A stretch of DNA of 64,000 nucleotides from Pseudomonas marvdashtae (GCF_014268655.2 NZ_JABWQX020000002.1:456501-520500); one strand, 5' to 3'. Shown: positions 1 through 7,781, numbered from the stretch's first letter. Numbers and translations are program-made. The notes: generated by a model from the sequence alone, not told the origin.

Positions 1-2068
1 CCTGCGCGGTTTCGGCGCGACGGCCTACAACGATGGCCTGGAAGGCAGCGTTGGCACCTACGTCGATGGCGTTTACCAGGCGCGCCAGGGCATGGCGTTC
101 ACCGAGTTGATGGACATCGAACGCATCGAAGTGTTGCGCGGGCCGCAAGGCACCTTGTTCGGCAAAAACACCACGGCGGGCGCGCTGAATATCATCACTC
201 GCCAGCCGACCTTCCAGCCCGAGGCCAACCTCGAAGCCAGTTACGGCGAGCACGGCTTGCGCGAATTTCGCGGGACGATTTCCGGTCCGCTGCAAGACGA
301 CGTCCTGGCCGGCCGACTGAATGTCTTCGACAGCGCCGCCGATGGCACCGTGGAAAACCTGCACGACGGCAGCCGCCTCGGCGACGCCGACAGCCAGGGC
401 CTGCGCGGTCAATTATTGTGGACGCCGAACAGCGACTTCAGCGCCCGCCTGATCGCCGACTACGCCGAGCAAAACGAGGCCGGCAACGTCCTGCTGCCCA
501 ATCACTACAGCGAGCAAACCCGCAAGCGCGCCAAGTTCCTCGGCTATCCACTGACCGAGCCCGACCCTTACAAACGCGAATCCCGCATCGACGCGCCGGG
601 CCGTCCGCAAACTCTGCAGAACGGCGTCTCACTGGAGTTGAACTGGGACCTCGACGAGGCAATGCGCTTCACCAGCATCACCGCCTACCGCGACTGGGAC
701 TACCGCGCCGCCCGCGATGGCGACAGCACAGCGCTGTCGGTGGCCCGCTCCGAAACCGAACTGGGCCACCGGCAGTTCAGCCAGGAATGGCGCCTGTCCG
801 GGACGGCCGGCTCGTCCGTCGACTACGTCGCCGGGCTCTATTACCTGCGCCAGCAACTCGACCGGCAGATCGACGCCGAATTCGGCAAGGACGCCGCGTC
901 CTGGTTCGTCGGCGATCAACTGGAGCAACTGAAGCAACTAGGCATCAACATCACCAATCCGAGCCAGGTGCCTTCCATGCTGCTCGATGGCGCCCAGCAA
1001 CGTTATGACGGCGAGCAGAAGGGCGACAGCCGAGCCATTTTCAGCCAGGTTTCCTGGCGTCCGATTGACTCGCTGGAACTCACCGGCGGCCTGCGCTACA
1101 GCCAAGAGCGCAAGGACGGCTGGGTCTCCCGCGACGTCAGCAACCTCGCGCCGCTGACCGGCTTGCCCCCGGTGTTCCAGGCCGGTGGGCAACTGCTGCG
1201 CGACATCGCCCTCGGCGGTGGTTATTACCGCGAGGACTCGATTAAAGAAAACAACGTTTCCAGCCTCGCCAGCGCCAGCTACCGCTTCAGCGATGCGGTG
1301 ATGGGCTACGTCAGCTGGTCGCGGGGCTACAAGGCTGGCGGCATCAACTTCGACGTGGTTGGTCCGTTCACCGCGCCCACCTTCGAGCCGGAACGCGCCA
1401 CGTCCCTGGAGTTGGGCATGAAGACGCGCTTCTGGGACGAGCGCGCGATGCTCGACCTCGCCGTCTACCAGACCGACGTCGACGACTACCAAGCGCTCAC
1501 CTACAGCCCGCCCACGTCCGTGTTCGCGCCGCCGCTGCGCGACAACCTGATCAACGTCGGCAAAGTCCGCCTGCGCGGCATCGAACTCGATTCCGCCTGG
1601 CAACTCACTTCCCGACTCACCGGCCGCCTCGGCCTGGCCTGGAGCGATGCGCGCTACCGCAGCTTCCCCAACGCACCGTGCCCACCGGCCTCGGGCCAAT
1701 GGACCTGCGACCTCAGCGGCGAGCGTCTCTACAACGCGCCGGAATGGAACCTCAGCAGCGGCCTCGACCATACCCATCCGCTGCCCTACGGATTGGAAGC
1801 CTTCAGCGGCGTCGACTACAGCTTCCGCACCGGTTACTACGGCACCCTCGAAGGCGGCGAGGGCAGCTATCAACCCAGCTACGGCCTCACCAACCTGCGC
1901 CTGGGCCTGCGCAGCCAGGACCGTTCGTGGGAAGTGGAAGGCTGGGTGCGCAACGTCTTCGACCGGCAGTACATCACCGCCGTGTACTCACTGCTCGGCG
2001 CCGGTGATTACGGCGTCATGACTGGCAGCGAACGCACCCTCGGCACCACCGTCAGACTTCGCTATTGA
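1..2068 (+). CDS. TonB-dependent outer-membrane receptor, 5'-truncated by the window edge
   Basis: The frame is open from base 2, so the true start, signal peptide and TonB box lie outside the window. What remains is the end of the plug domain (VDGVYQAR, then IERIEVLRGPQGTLFGKNTTAGALN, a classic plug signature) followed by a long beta-barrel rich in alternating aromatic strands and ending in an aromatic residue (TVRLRY), as expected for an outer-membrane protein. The barrel style (SRGYKAGGINFD, then a C-terminal NVFDRQY) resembles siderophore or other small-ligand receptors, but the substrate cannot be told. The gene ends 17 bp inside the convergent diguanylate cyclase gene. Confidence 0.93.
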   Translation, partial: LRGFGATAYNDGLEGSVGTYVDGVYQARQGMAFTELMDIERIEVLRGPQGTLFGKNTTAGALNIITRQPTFQPEANLEASYGEHGLREFRGTISGPLQDDVLAGRLNVFDSAADGTVENLHDGSRLGDADSQGLRGQLLWTPNSDFSARLIADYAEQNEAGNVLLPNHYSEQTRKRAKFLGYPLTEPDPYKRESRIDAPGRPQTLQNGVSLELNWDLDEAMRFTSITAYRDWDYRAARDGDSTALSVARSETELGHRQFSQEWRLSGTAGSSVDYVAGLYYLRQQLDRQIDAEFGKDAASWFVGDQLEQLKQLGINITNPSQVPSMLLDGAQQRYDGEQKGDSRAIFSQVSWRPIDSLELTGGLRYSQERKDGWVSRDVSNLAPLTGLPPVFQAGGQLLRDIALGGGYYREDSIKENNVSSLASASYRFSDAVMGYVSWSRGYKAGGINFDVVGPFTAPTFEPERATSLELGMKTRFWDERAMLDLAVYQTDVDDYQALTYSPPTSVFAPPLRDNLINVGKVRLRGIELDSAWQLTSRLTGRLGLAWSDARYRSFPNAPCPPASGQWTCDLSGERLYNAPEWNLSSGLDHTHPLPYGLEAFSGVDYSFRTGYYGTLEGGEGSYQPSYGLTNLRLGLRSQDRSWEVEGWVRNVFDRQYITAVYSLLGAGDYGVMTGSERTLGTTVRLRY

Positions 2069-3137
2069 CCGAAATAAACCGCGTCGGACAAAACGCCAAA
2101 CGATTACCGCCGGCCTTCTTCGACAGGTACATCGCCTGATCCGCCTTGCTGATCAGCCCATCGACCTCCAGCCCATGCTCCGGATAAAACGCTACCCCGA
2201 TACTCGCCGCAATCTCCACCGTCTGCGCCCCGATCAAAATCGGCGCATTGGCCGCCGCCAGCATCCGCTTGAGCAAAGGCTCGCAGTCTCCCACTTCCTG
2301 CAACCCCACCAGCCCCGCGACAAACTCATCGCCGCCGAGCCGCGCCAACGTATCGCCCTCGCGCAACGTCGCATTGATCCGCGCCGCGACAATCTGCAAC
2401 ACCCGATCCCCCCAGTCATGCCCATAACTGTCGTTGAGCGCCTTGAACCCATCCAGATCAATAAACGCAATCGCCACCTTCTGCTGATGCAGGCGCGCCT
2501 TGCCCAACGCCTGGCGCATGCGCTCGGCCAACAACAAGCGATTGGGCAACTGCGTGAGCGCGTCATACCGCGCATCCCGCTCCAGCAACTGCAAGCGCTG
2601 CTTCATCTGCGTCATGTCGCCGAGCAGCGCCACGTAATGCCGAACATTGCCGTGCCGGTCATGCACCGCACTGATGCTGATCCGCGACGTCATCTCCCGG
2701 CCATCCTTGTGGCTGCTTTGGACCTCGCCGGACCAATGCCCGTGGAAATCCAACGCATTCTTCACTGGCGCATAAAACGCCGCGAGCCGCCGCAGCATGC
2801 GATGGGAATTCAAATCACGGCCCAGCACCTCGTCCTGCCCGTAACCGGTGAGGCGCGTGAAGGCCTCGTTCACGGCGATGACCCGGCCGAACGGGTCGAC
2901 CAGGATGATGCCTTCACGGGCGTGGCTGAACACGCTGGCGGCCAGCTCTGGGCAGAGGGTGTTGAAGTGCCGGTCCAGCGCGCTTTCGTCACGGGTCGCC
3001 GGCCATACCTTGGAATCGAAACCTTGCTGGGCCAGATAGGCGGCGAGGGACGAGAGCGACTTGTGCAGACGGATGAGCGCATTCGTGGCAAGCCTGGCGT
3101 TGAGGCAGTAGCTGCGAATGAAGGTGCGTAGGTTCAT
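2052..3137 (-). CDS. PAS-GGDEF diguanylate cyclase
   Basis: 361-residue cytoplasmic protein with no membrane segment. An N-terminal stretch of about 65 residues without a recognised domain is followed by a PAS domain (about 70-185; EGIILVDPFGRVIAVNEAFTRLTGY) and a GGDEF domain (about 190-350). The active-site motif is an intact GGDEF. An RxxD motif (REGD) sits exactly five residues before it, which is the product-binding inhibitory I-site. Known role of the family: makes cyclic di-GMP from two GTP, affecting biofilm and motility. No EAL domain is present. The last 17 bp overlap the end of the TonB receptor gene on the other strand. The input sensed by the PAS domain is unknown. Confidence 0.93.
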   Translation of the reverse strand: MNLRTFIRSYCLNARLATNALIRLHKSLSSLAAYLAQQGFDSKVWPATRDESALDRHFNTLCPELAASVFSHAREGIILVDPFGRVIAVNEAFTRLTGYGQDEVLGRDLNSHRMLRRLAAFYAPVKNALDFHGHWSGEVQSSHKDGREMTSRISISAVHDRHGNVRHYVALLGDMTQMKQRLQLLERDARYDALTQLPNRLLLAERMRQALGKARLHQQKVAIAFIDLDGFKALNDSYGHDWGDRVLQIVAARINATLREGDTLARLGGDEFVAGLVGLQEVGDCEPLLKRMLAAANAPILIGAQTVEIAASIGVAFYPEHGLEVDGLISKADQAMYLSKKAGGNRLAFCPTRFISVNSEV

Positions 3138-3338
3138 GGGAGGTACACGGTGCTCGGGTTGCAGCGGTAGGGGTTGGTGAAGAGTGGATTATCGAGGCGG
3201 GGGGCAGTGGGGGAGTTTGCTGGAGCGGATAGGGGCTTTGCGGGAGGGGACATTGCAAAGATATTTTCGGCGGATTGTATCCGCCGGCGGGCGGACGGAA
3301 GTCCTGCGTCCTTGCGGTAGAGAAAAAAATTCCCTAGC

Positions 3339-3581
3339 ATGCCTGGCATGGCTACCGTACACAGCGACCGTAACTGGAAAATAAAAATCTACCCGGACGA
3401 TCACGCTCCGCCGCATTTTCATGTGCAAACGCCTGACGGTGAATCGCTGGTGGAAATCGATGGGCTCCAGGTACTTGGCAAAGGAGCCAACCCTAAAGCT
3501 TTAAAGGCCGCCTTGGCGTGGGCGACAAGCCACAAGGCTGAACTTCAGCGTATTTGGAACGAACAAAACCGGAGGCACTGA
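3339..3581 (+). CDS. DUF4160 family small protein
   Basis: 80 residues. The motif KIKIYPDDHAPPHFHV with several histidines is the hallmark of DUF4160. The next gene starts only 3 bp after the stop codon, so the two are almost certainly co-transcribed. In many genomes DUF4160 and DUF2442 proteins are encoded side by side, which suggests a toxin-antitoxin-like or regulatory pair, but no activity is established to my knowledge. A second start (MATVHS) lies three codons downstream and cannot be excluded. Accessory rather than core gene. Confidence 0.8.
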   Translation: MPGMATVHSDRNWKIKIYPDDHAPPHFHVQTPDGESLVEIDGLQVLGKGANPKALKAALAWATSHKAELQRIWNEQNRRH

Positions 3582-3584
3582 CCC

Positions 3585-4070
3585 ATGATCAGCAAAGCCA
3601 GAATCAACAGCGTGAAGGCCGTCCCAGGCAAACATGCTTTGCAAGTGGAGTTTGCCAATGGCAAACACTACGACGTTGACCTGCGCGAGCAAATCCGACA
3701 ATACCCAGTGCTAAAGCCCTTGGAGGATCTGTCGTTGTTCGGCACTGCTCAGGTCGGCGAATGGGGTTTCGATGTGAGCTGGGGTGATGACTTGGAACTG
3801 GCGGCCGTCACTGTGCATCGGTTGGCGCTGGAGCAAGCCGGCGAGGTGATGCCAACCCAGGCATTCAAACGCTGGATGGCGACCAACAAGCTCTCGCTGA
3901 CGACTGCCGCCCAGGAACTGGGTTTCACCCGGCGGACCATCACCGCCTATAGCAGCGGTACCTCGCTGATTCCCAAGCATGTCGCCCTGGCTTGTAAAGG
4001 ATGGGAGTTTGAGCATAAGGGCAAGAGAGCGACAACAGCTGAGGGCCGAAAGAGGTCTCAAATAGCCTGA
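3585..4070 (+). CDS. DUF2442 protein fused to a helix-turn-helix domain
   Basis: 161 residues. The first about 80 residues match the DUF2442 pattern (VEFANGKHYDVDLREQI, then VSWGDDLELAAVTVHRLAL). Residues about 95-140 (FKRWMATNKLSLTTAAQELGFTRRTITAYSSG) form a helix-turn-helix of the XRE/Cro sort, so this is likely a DNA-binding partner or antitoxin for the DUF4160 protein directly upstream. The two genes are separated by 3 bp. Function beyond DNA binding is inferred from context only. Confidence 0.8.
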   Translation: MISKARINSVKAVPGKHALQVEFANGKHYDVDLREQIRQYPVLKPLEDLSLFGTAQVGEWGFDVSWGDDLELAAVTVHRLALEQAGEVMPTQAFKRWMATNKLSLTTAAQELGFTRRTITAYSSGTSLIPKHVALACKGWEFEHKGKRATTAEGRKRSQIA

Positions 4071-4200
4071 TGAGGCTAAGCCTTCGTCATCGCTGCAGAG
4101 CAACACATTGCTAGACTCTGTGCTTATCTTTGACCCGAGAGAAGTTCAGGGGCGCAATACCTAAGTTGGCGCCCGTCCAAACATGAGCGGAGCAACGACC

Positions 4201-4431
4201 ATGGAGTACGACGACAGATTAATAGAAGAAGCCGTGCTTGCCTTGTTGGCAGCCTTCAGTTCCGACGGCGGTCATGCCTGGAAAGGTTTCGATTTCGAGG
4301 TCATGAGCCGATTGCATGAACAAGGCCTCATCAGCGATCCGGTGAACCGGAACAAATCGATCTGGTTGACCGAAGAAGGATTGGAGCGTGGTCGGCAGAT
4401 TGCTGGGCGGTTGTTTGGAAAAGCGGGTTGA
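4201..4431 (+). CDS. DUF6429 family protein
   Basis: 76 residues from the start MEYDDRLIEEAVLALL. That start is preferred over an in-frame ATG at 4183 because GGAG lies 8 bp upstream of it and because family members begin with an M-D/E-YDD sequence. Later features are AWKGFDFEVMSRLHEQGLISDP and LTEEGLERG, which resembles a winged-helix fold. No known function. Stands alone between the DUF2442 gene and a convergent GIY-YIG-like gene. Confidence 0.75.
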   Translation: MEYDDRLIEEAVLALLAAFSSDGGHAWKGFDFEVMSRLHEQGLISDPVNRNKSIWLTEEGLERGRQIAGRLFGKAG

Positions 4432-4466
4432 TGGGGGCTAAGGGAGTTGCTGCGCGCGACGTTTCA

Positions 4467-4964
4467 TTAGTCCAATACAACAATGCCATTTTGGGGAACG
4501 TTCACGAACGGCAACGCACTGCATCGCTGATGATGGGCTTCAAGGGCCAGTGCCTCGTACCAATGTAGATAGCCATTCAGCATATGTTTGGGGATGTTTG
4601 AATTGCGCAGCGGAAAGAACGCGACGGACAATTGGTCTTCCTTTTGTTCATGCCAGCGCCAGCCAGCCGAATGGCCACGAGCCCGGGCTCCCCAAAGCCC
4701 TGCGGACCAGGCAAATTGCCCCATGCGAAACTTGAAACTGCTCGTTTGCCCAATGTATTGGACGGTTGGATTGTCAGGAGAAGCCTTCCCGGTCGCTCTC
4801 CAGGCAATGCAGTAGACGCCCTTCGCAGCAACCATCTGTGCGAGAACGGGGTCCACGCCAGTGGATTTCTTGCCGACCCCGGGCCAGAAGCAACTGCTGA
4901 TTTCTGCCCAGGGGTACCAGCCTGCGCCATGCGCCTCAAGATCAAACAGCTCGGGAACTTTCAT
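4467..4964 (-). CDS. GIY-YIG-like nuclease domain protein
   Basis: 165 residues starting MKVPELFDLEAHG. This start is chosen because AAGGACG lies 8 bp upstream; the frame stays open further 5' but without coding character. The GVY (49-51) and YIG (70-72) pair, Arg80, Glu137/Glu142 and a C-terminal Asn (LPFVN, 155) follow the order of the GIY-YIG nuclease fold, although spacing is unusual. No other domain is present. It could be a solitary nuclease of a mobile or defence element, or a non-catalytic relative. Substrate unknown. Confidence 0.6.
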   Translation of the reverse strand: MKVPELFDLEAHGAGWYPWAEISSCFWPGVGKKSTGVDPVLAQMVAAKGVYCIAWRATGKASPDNPTVQYIGQTSSFKFRMGQFAWSAGLWGARARGHSAGWRWHEQKEDQLSVAFFPLRNSNIPKHMLNGYLHWYEALALEAHHQRCSALPFVNVPQNGIVVLD

Positions 4965-5147
4965 TGTGATTCGTCCTTGATCGATCAGATTGAAGTGAAG
5001 GCAGGATACCGAGACTGATGCCTTAGTGCCATTATCCGGCTGAGGTATTGGTTTTGGCGGCGGTTGCTGGTCAGACAGGCACGGAGAGTTAGCTGCACGA
5101 AACGGAGTCAATCAACATGGCGGCCTCACTCAACACGCTCGGTGGGT

Positions 5148-5216
5148 GATGTTCAGGCGCAGTTGTTGGCGGTGGTGCACAGCGCGCAATCGGCACAGAA
5201 GAGCGAGAACCCCTAG
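5148..5216 (+). pseudogene. Possible 3' remnant of a broken gene
   Basis: A 22-codon open stretch ends at TAG 5214-5216 and reads DVQAQLLAVVHSAQSAQKSE... Its codons end almost always in G or C, as in real Pseudomonas genes, yet no start codon or upstream open frame accompanies it. It may be the C-terminal tail of a small protein gene cut off when the repeats downstream were inserted. Weak, read by eye only. Confidence 0.3.
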
Positions 5217-5230
5217 CTCCTCTGATCGCC

Positions 5231-5542
5231 ACGCTGCTACCAAGTAGACACCGAACCCCGTGGCGAGGGAGCTTGCTCCCGCTGGGCTGCGCAGCAGCCC
5301 CTCTTCATCCATCGGGCAACCGCTCACGCCAGCCAAATGAAGCCCTGTCAGTAAAGCCCGACAGACACTGTCCAAAAGGGGACCAGATCCATTTATTACT
5401 ACGCTGCTCAGTTGAGTAAACACTGAACCCCGTGGCGAGGGAGCTTGCTCCCGCTGGGCTGCGCAGCAGCCCCTCTTCATCCATCGGCCTACCGCTCACC
5501 CCAGCCAAATGAAGCCCTGTAAGCAAAGCCCGACAGACACCG
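5231..5542. repeat. Tandem pair of a REP-like intergenic repeat
   Basis: Two copies of a roughly 140-bp unit, 5231-5370 and 5401-5542, lie 170 bp apart in the same orientation and are nearly identical. Each carries GTGGCGAGGGAGCTTGCTCC followed by a GGGCTGCGCAGCAGCCC palindrome and a tail ending in AAAGCCCGACAGACAC. The 28-bp spacer between them is unique. Short translations through these units (for example on the minus strand) are artefacts. This pair fills most of the stretch 4965-5660, in which I see no intact gene. Confidence 0.8.
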
Positions 5543-5659
5543 GCACAAAGCCTCGCCAGCCCACGTCGCCTTGCGCCTTTGCCTACAACTACGCCAGAAT
5601 CCGCCGGCTTGTGCGCCTTTGGTTACGTCGGTAGTTTGGGTCCTGTCGCTGCTCATCAG

Positions 5660-5863
5660 TGATCGGGTTTAGCAGCTCGCCGAGTTAAGTCGCACAACGC
5701 GTCATCAGTCAGGAATCCCCATCCCTGCACTTGATGGTGGCTGTGCGCAGGGCGCCCTCGGGCGCGCCGATTTCTTAACTCGTCGGTCTGCTAACCTGCG
5801 TACAGCTGCCTCCCAATTCGTTTAGCAGCGAACGGGTCGTGGCCTCAACAGAGAGTTAAGACC
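5660..5863 (+). promoter_or_regulatory. Structured 5' leader of DUF6124 gene copy A, candidate RNA switch
   Basis: Box 1 consists of TTAGCAG (5669-5675) and GAGTTAAG (5682-5689). Box 2 consists of the exact reverse complements CTTAACTC (5774-5781) and CTGCTAA (5788-5794). Box 3 repeats TTAGCAG (5822-5828) and GAGTTAAG (5853-5860), ending 3 bp before the ATG. Box 2 can pair with box 1 or, in an equally nested way, with box 3, which would bury the ribosome-binding site. Between boxes 1 and 2 lies a hairpin GCGCC-CTCG-GGCGC. A second copy at 7185-7392 has different box sequences with the complementarity preserved. Confidence 0.65.
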
Positions 5864-6223
5864 ATGGTCAAAATTACACCGAACCCTCCCGTTACCGACG
5901 AACACGTCTCCCGTGCTCAGTCTGCCCGCAACAAGAAAATCGACGACGCTGCCACGCGGGCGTTGGATTTTTATTTGAAGCCCAAGCCTAAGGACGAAAA
6001 GTCAGACAAGACCGACTCCATTTTCCGGATTGATCCGGGTGTGGATTCTGAATGTTTGCTTGCGAACCTCAGTGAGAACCTGGCTTCGGCGAATGCCATG
6101 ATCAGTGATTTGGCATTCGATCTGGATGGCTCGCGAAGGCAAGTTGCGTTGGGGATTTTGCAGGTGATCGAAGTGAGTGAACTGTTGGCGAATCGGGCTT
6201 TGGATATTGTTGAAGTAAGATAG
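5864..6223 (+). CDS. DUF6124 family protein, copy A
   Basis: 119 residues starting MVKITPNPPVTDEHVSR. It has a basic, proline-rich N-terminal third and a C-terminal region (about 55-119: LLANLSENLASANAMISDLAFDLDGSRR) predicted to be helical. I recognise this as the Pseudomonas-restricted DUF6124 family, of unknown function. No signal peptide or membrane segment. The paralogue at 7393-7752 differs at only 7 of 119 positions. Expression is probably controlled by the structured leader immediately upstream. The gene is closed by an intrinsic terminator. Confidence 0.85.
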   Translation: MVKITPNPPVTDEHVSRAQSARNKKIDDAATRALDFYLKPKPKDEKSDKTDSIFRIDPGVDSECLLANLSENLASANAMISDLAFDLDGSRRQVALGILQVIEVSELLANRALDIVEVR

Positions 6224-6246
6224 CCGAGGCGCTCGGCGTCAGCACA

Positions 6247-6277
6247 AGAGAGGTCTTGGTAACGAGACCTCTCTTTT
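6247..6277 (+). terminator. Intrinsic terminator after DUF6124 copy A
   Basis: Ten-base-pair stem AGAGAGGTCT / AGACCTCTCT with an 8-base loop, running into TTTT, 23 bp after the stop codon. Confidence 0.8.
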
Positions 6278-6403
6278 GCAGAGAATTGCTTACCCCAAAC
6301 AAACCCAGACCTGGCCGTAGGCAAGCTGATAGATGACCTGAAGCAATAACAGCTCAGACGAAACCGGAGTGCTGCACGCCTCCTCACGGACTAGGAGTTA
6401 TGG

Positions 6404-7012
6404 ATGACCGCTGTCTCGACACTCAAACAGTACTCACTAAAAAGCTGGGCCGCGATAGTGGCTGTTGTTGGCTTACTGGCTGGGTTCCCTAGCATTTCAT
6501 CTTGGTTGGCCGAAATGAGGGCCGACTACTACAAAAGCCATTTCATTGGTCGTTGGAACGAAGAGTTCAGCTATCCCAATGCCGAAGGCGTCCAGTTCGA
6601 GTTCAAGGGCATGATCGAATACTTCGCCAACGACCATTACAACGTCAGCGGCGTGGTCGCGCTGGTTGGAACAGACCCTTCGAAACCTTACAGACTCGAA
6701 TACAGCGCCAATGGCGCCGGTACCTGGAGCGCTGATAGCGAAAACCTGTCGTTCACGCTTCTGCAAATGAAAACGTTACCCAAGACCTACACGGTTGACG
6801 GCAAAGACATATCGCCTTTGACGGTGGCGCAACTGATCGGGCCCAGCATGCCCAACCTCAGCGATATGTACCCGGCAGGGGCGTCGGGGCAGGCGCGCAT
6901 CAAGGAGCTGAAAAAGGACAAGATGGTCTTGGAGCAAATGGACCCGCAGGGCAAGCCCTACATCGTGACGGGCCATCGCCAGGTCGTTGAGCAGCCTGGG
7001 CAGCCTGATTGA
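6404..7012 (+). CDS. Hypothetical membrane-anchored protein
   Basis: 202 residues with a good ribosome-binding site (AGGAG, 6 bp before the ATG). Residues about 14-34 (WAAIVAVVGLLAGFPSISSWL) form one membrane segment or an uncleaved signal. The rest is a soluble domain opening with FIGRWNEEF and continuing with alternating strands, the style of a lipocalin-like or META-like beta barrel. No catalytic motif is recognised. It sits between the two DUF6124 copies and may have been trapped when that unit was duplicated. Confidence 0.65.
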   Translation: MTAVSTLKQYSLKSWAAIVAVVGLLAGFPSISSWLAEMRADYYKSHFIGRWNEEFSYPNAEGVQFEFKGMIEYFANDHYNVSGVVALVGTDPSKPYRLEYSANGAGTWSADSENLSFTLLQMKTLPKTYTVDGKDISPLTVAQLIGPSMPNLSDMYPAGASGQARIKELKKDKMVLEQMDPQGKPYIVTGHRQVVEQPGQPD

Positions 7013-7184
7013 GGATTGGATACCCGGATGAAGTGGCCAGCGTCAGCCGGGTCTGTCAGACGCTGGGCGACCGCAGCCCATCAGCCCACATCACCTTGCG
7101 CCGTTACCTACAACTACGCCAGAATCCGCCGGCTTGTGCACCTTGGGCCGCGTCGGTAGTTTGGGTTCGGTCACTGCTTATCAG

Positions 7185-7392
7185 TGATCGGGTTTAGTCG
7201 CCCGCCGTAGCTAAGTCGCTCAAGCGCCCGTCAGTCAGGTACCCCCATCCCTGCACTCGATGGTGGCTGTGCGCAGGGCGCCCTCGGGCGCGCCGATTCC
7301 TTAGCTCGTCGGTCGACTAACCTGCGTACAGCTGCCTCCCAATCGTTTAGTCGCGAGCGGGTCGTAGCCTCAACCAAAAGAGAGCTAAGACC
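7185..7392 (+). promoter_or_regulatory. Structured 5' leader of DUF6124 gene copy B, candidate RNA switch
   Basis: Same architecture as the leader at 5660-5863. Box 1 is TTAGTCG (7194-7200) plus AGCTAAG (7209-7215). Box 2 is CTTAGCT (7300-7306) plus CGACTAA (7314-7320). Box 3 is TTAGTCG (7347-7353) plus AGCTAAG (7383-7389), ending 3 bp before the ATG. Relative to copy A each box carries three substitutions, all compensated in the other two boxes. The segment between boxes 1 and 2 (7240-7298) is almost unchanged. Confidence 0.65.
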
Positions 7393-7752
7393 ATGGTCAA
7401 AATTACACCGAATCCTCCCGTTACCGATGAGCACGTGTCACGTGCTCAGACTGCGCGGAACAAGAAAATCGATGATGCGGCCACTCGCGCGTTGGATTAC
7501 TACCTGAAACCCAAGCCCAAGAGCGAAACGTCTGACAAGCCCGACTCCATTTTTCGGATTGATCCGGGGATTGATTCTGAGTGTTTGCTTGCGAATCTCA
7601 GTGAGAACCTGGCTTCGGCGAATGCCATGATCAGTGATTTGGCGTTTGACTTGGATGGATCGCGGCGGCGGGTTGCGTTGGGGATTTTGCAGGTGATTGA
7701 GGTGAGTGAGCTGTTGGCGAATCGGGCTTTGGATATTGTTGAGGTGAGGTAG
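7393..7752 (+). CDS. DUF6124 family protein, copy B
   Basis: 119 residues, 112 of them identical to copy A (changes S20T, F36Y, D44S, K46T, T50P, V60I, Q93R). Same start context (the AGCTAAG box, then ACC-ATG) and same predicted helical C-terminal region. The duplication covers about 300 bp of leader as well as the gene, so it is a duplication of the whole regulatory unit. Function unknown. Followed by a terminator that is itself part of a degenerate tRNA end. Confidence 0.85.
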   Translation: MVKITPNPPVTDEHVSRAQTARNKKIDDAATRALDYYLKPKPKSETSDKPDSIFRIDPGIDSECLLANLSENLASANAMISDLAFDLDGSRRRVALGILQVIEVSELLANRALDIVEVR

Positions 7753-7781
7753 GGCGGGGGGAGCTACGTCCCGCCCGGGTC

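Noticed and set aside
1647..2021. Plus-strand frames overlapping the TonB receptor
   Set aside because: Arg/Pro/Ala-rich shadows of the receptor frame without any domain.
5305..5526. Minus-strand ORF with repeated PMDEEGLLRSPAGASSLATGF
   Set aside because: It is the translation of the REP-like tandem repeat, not a protein gene.
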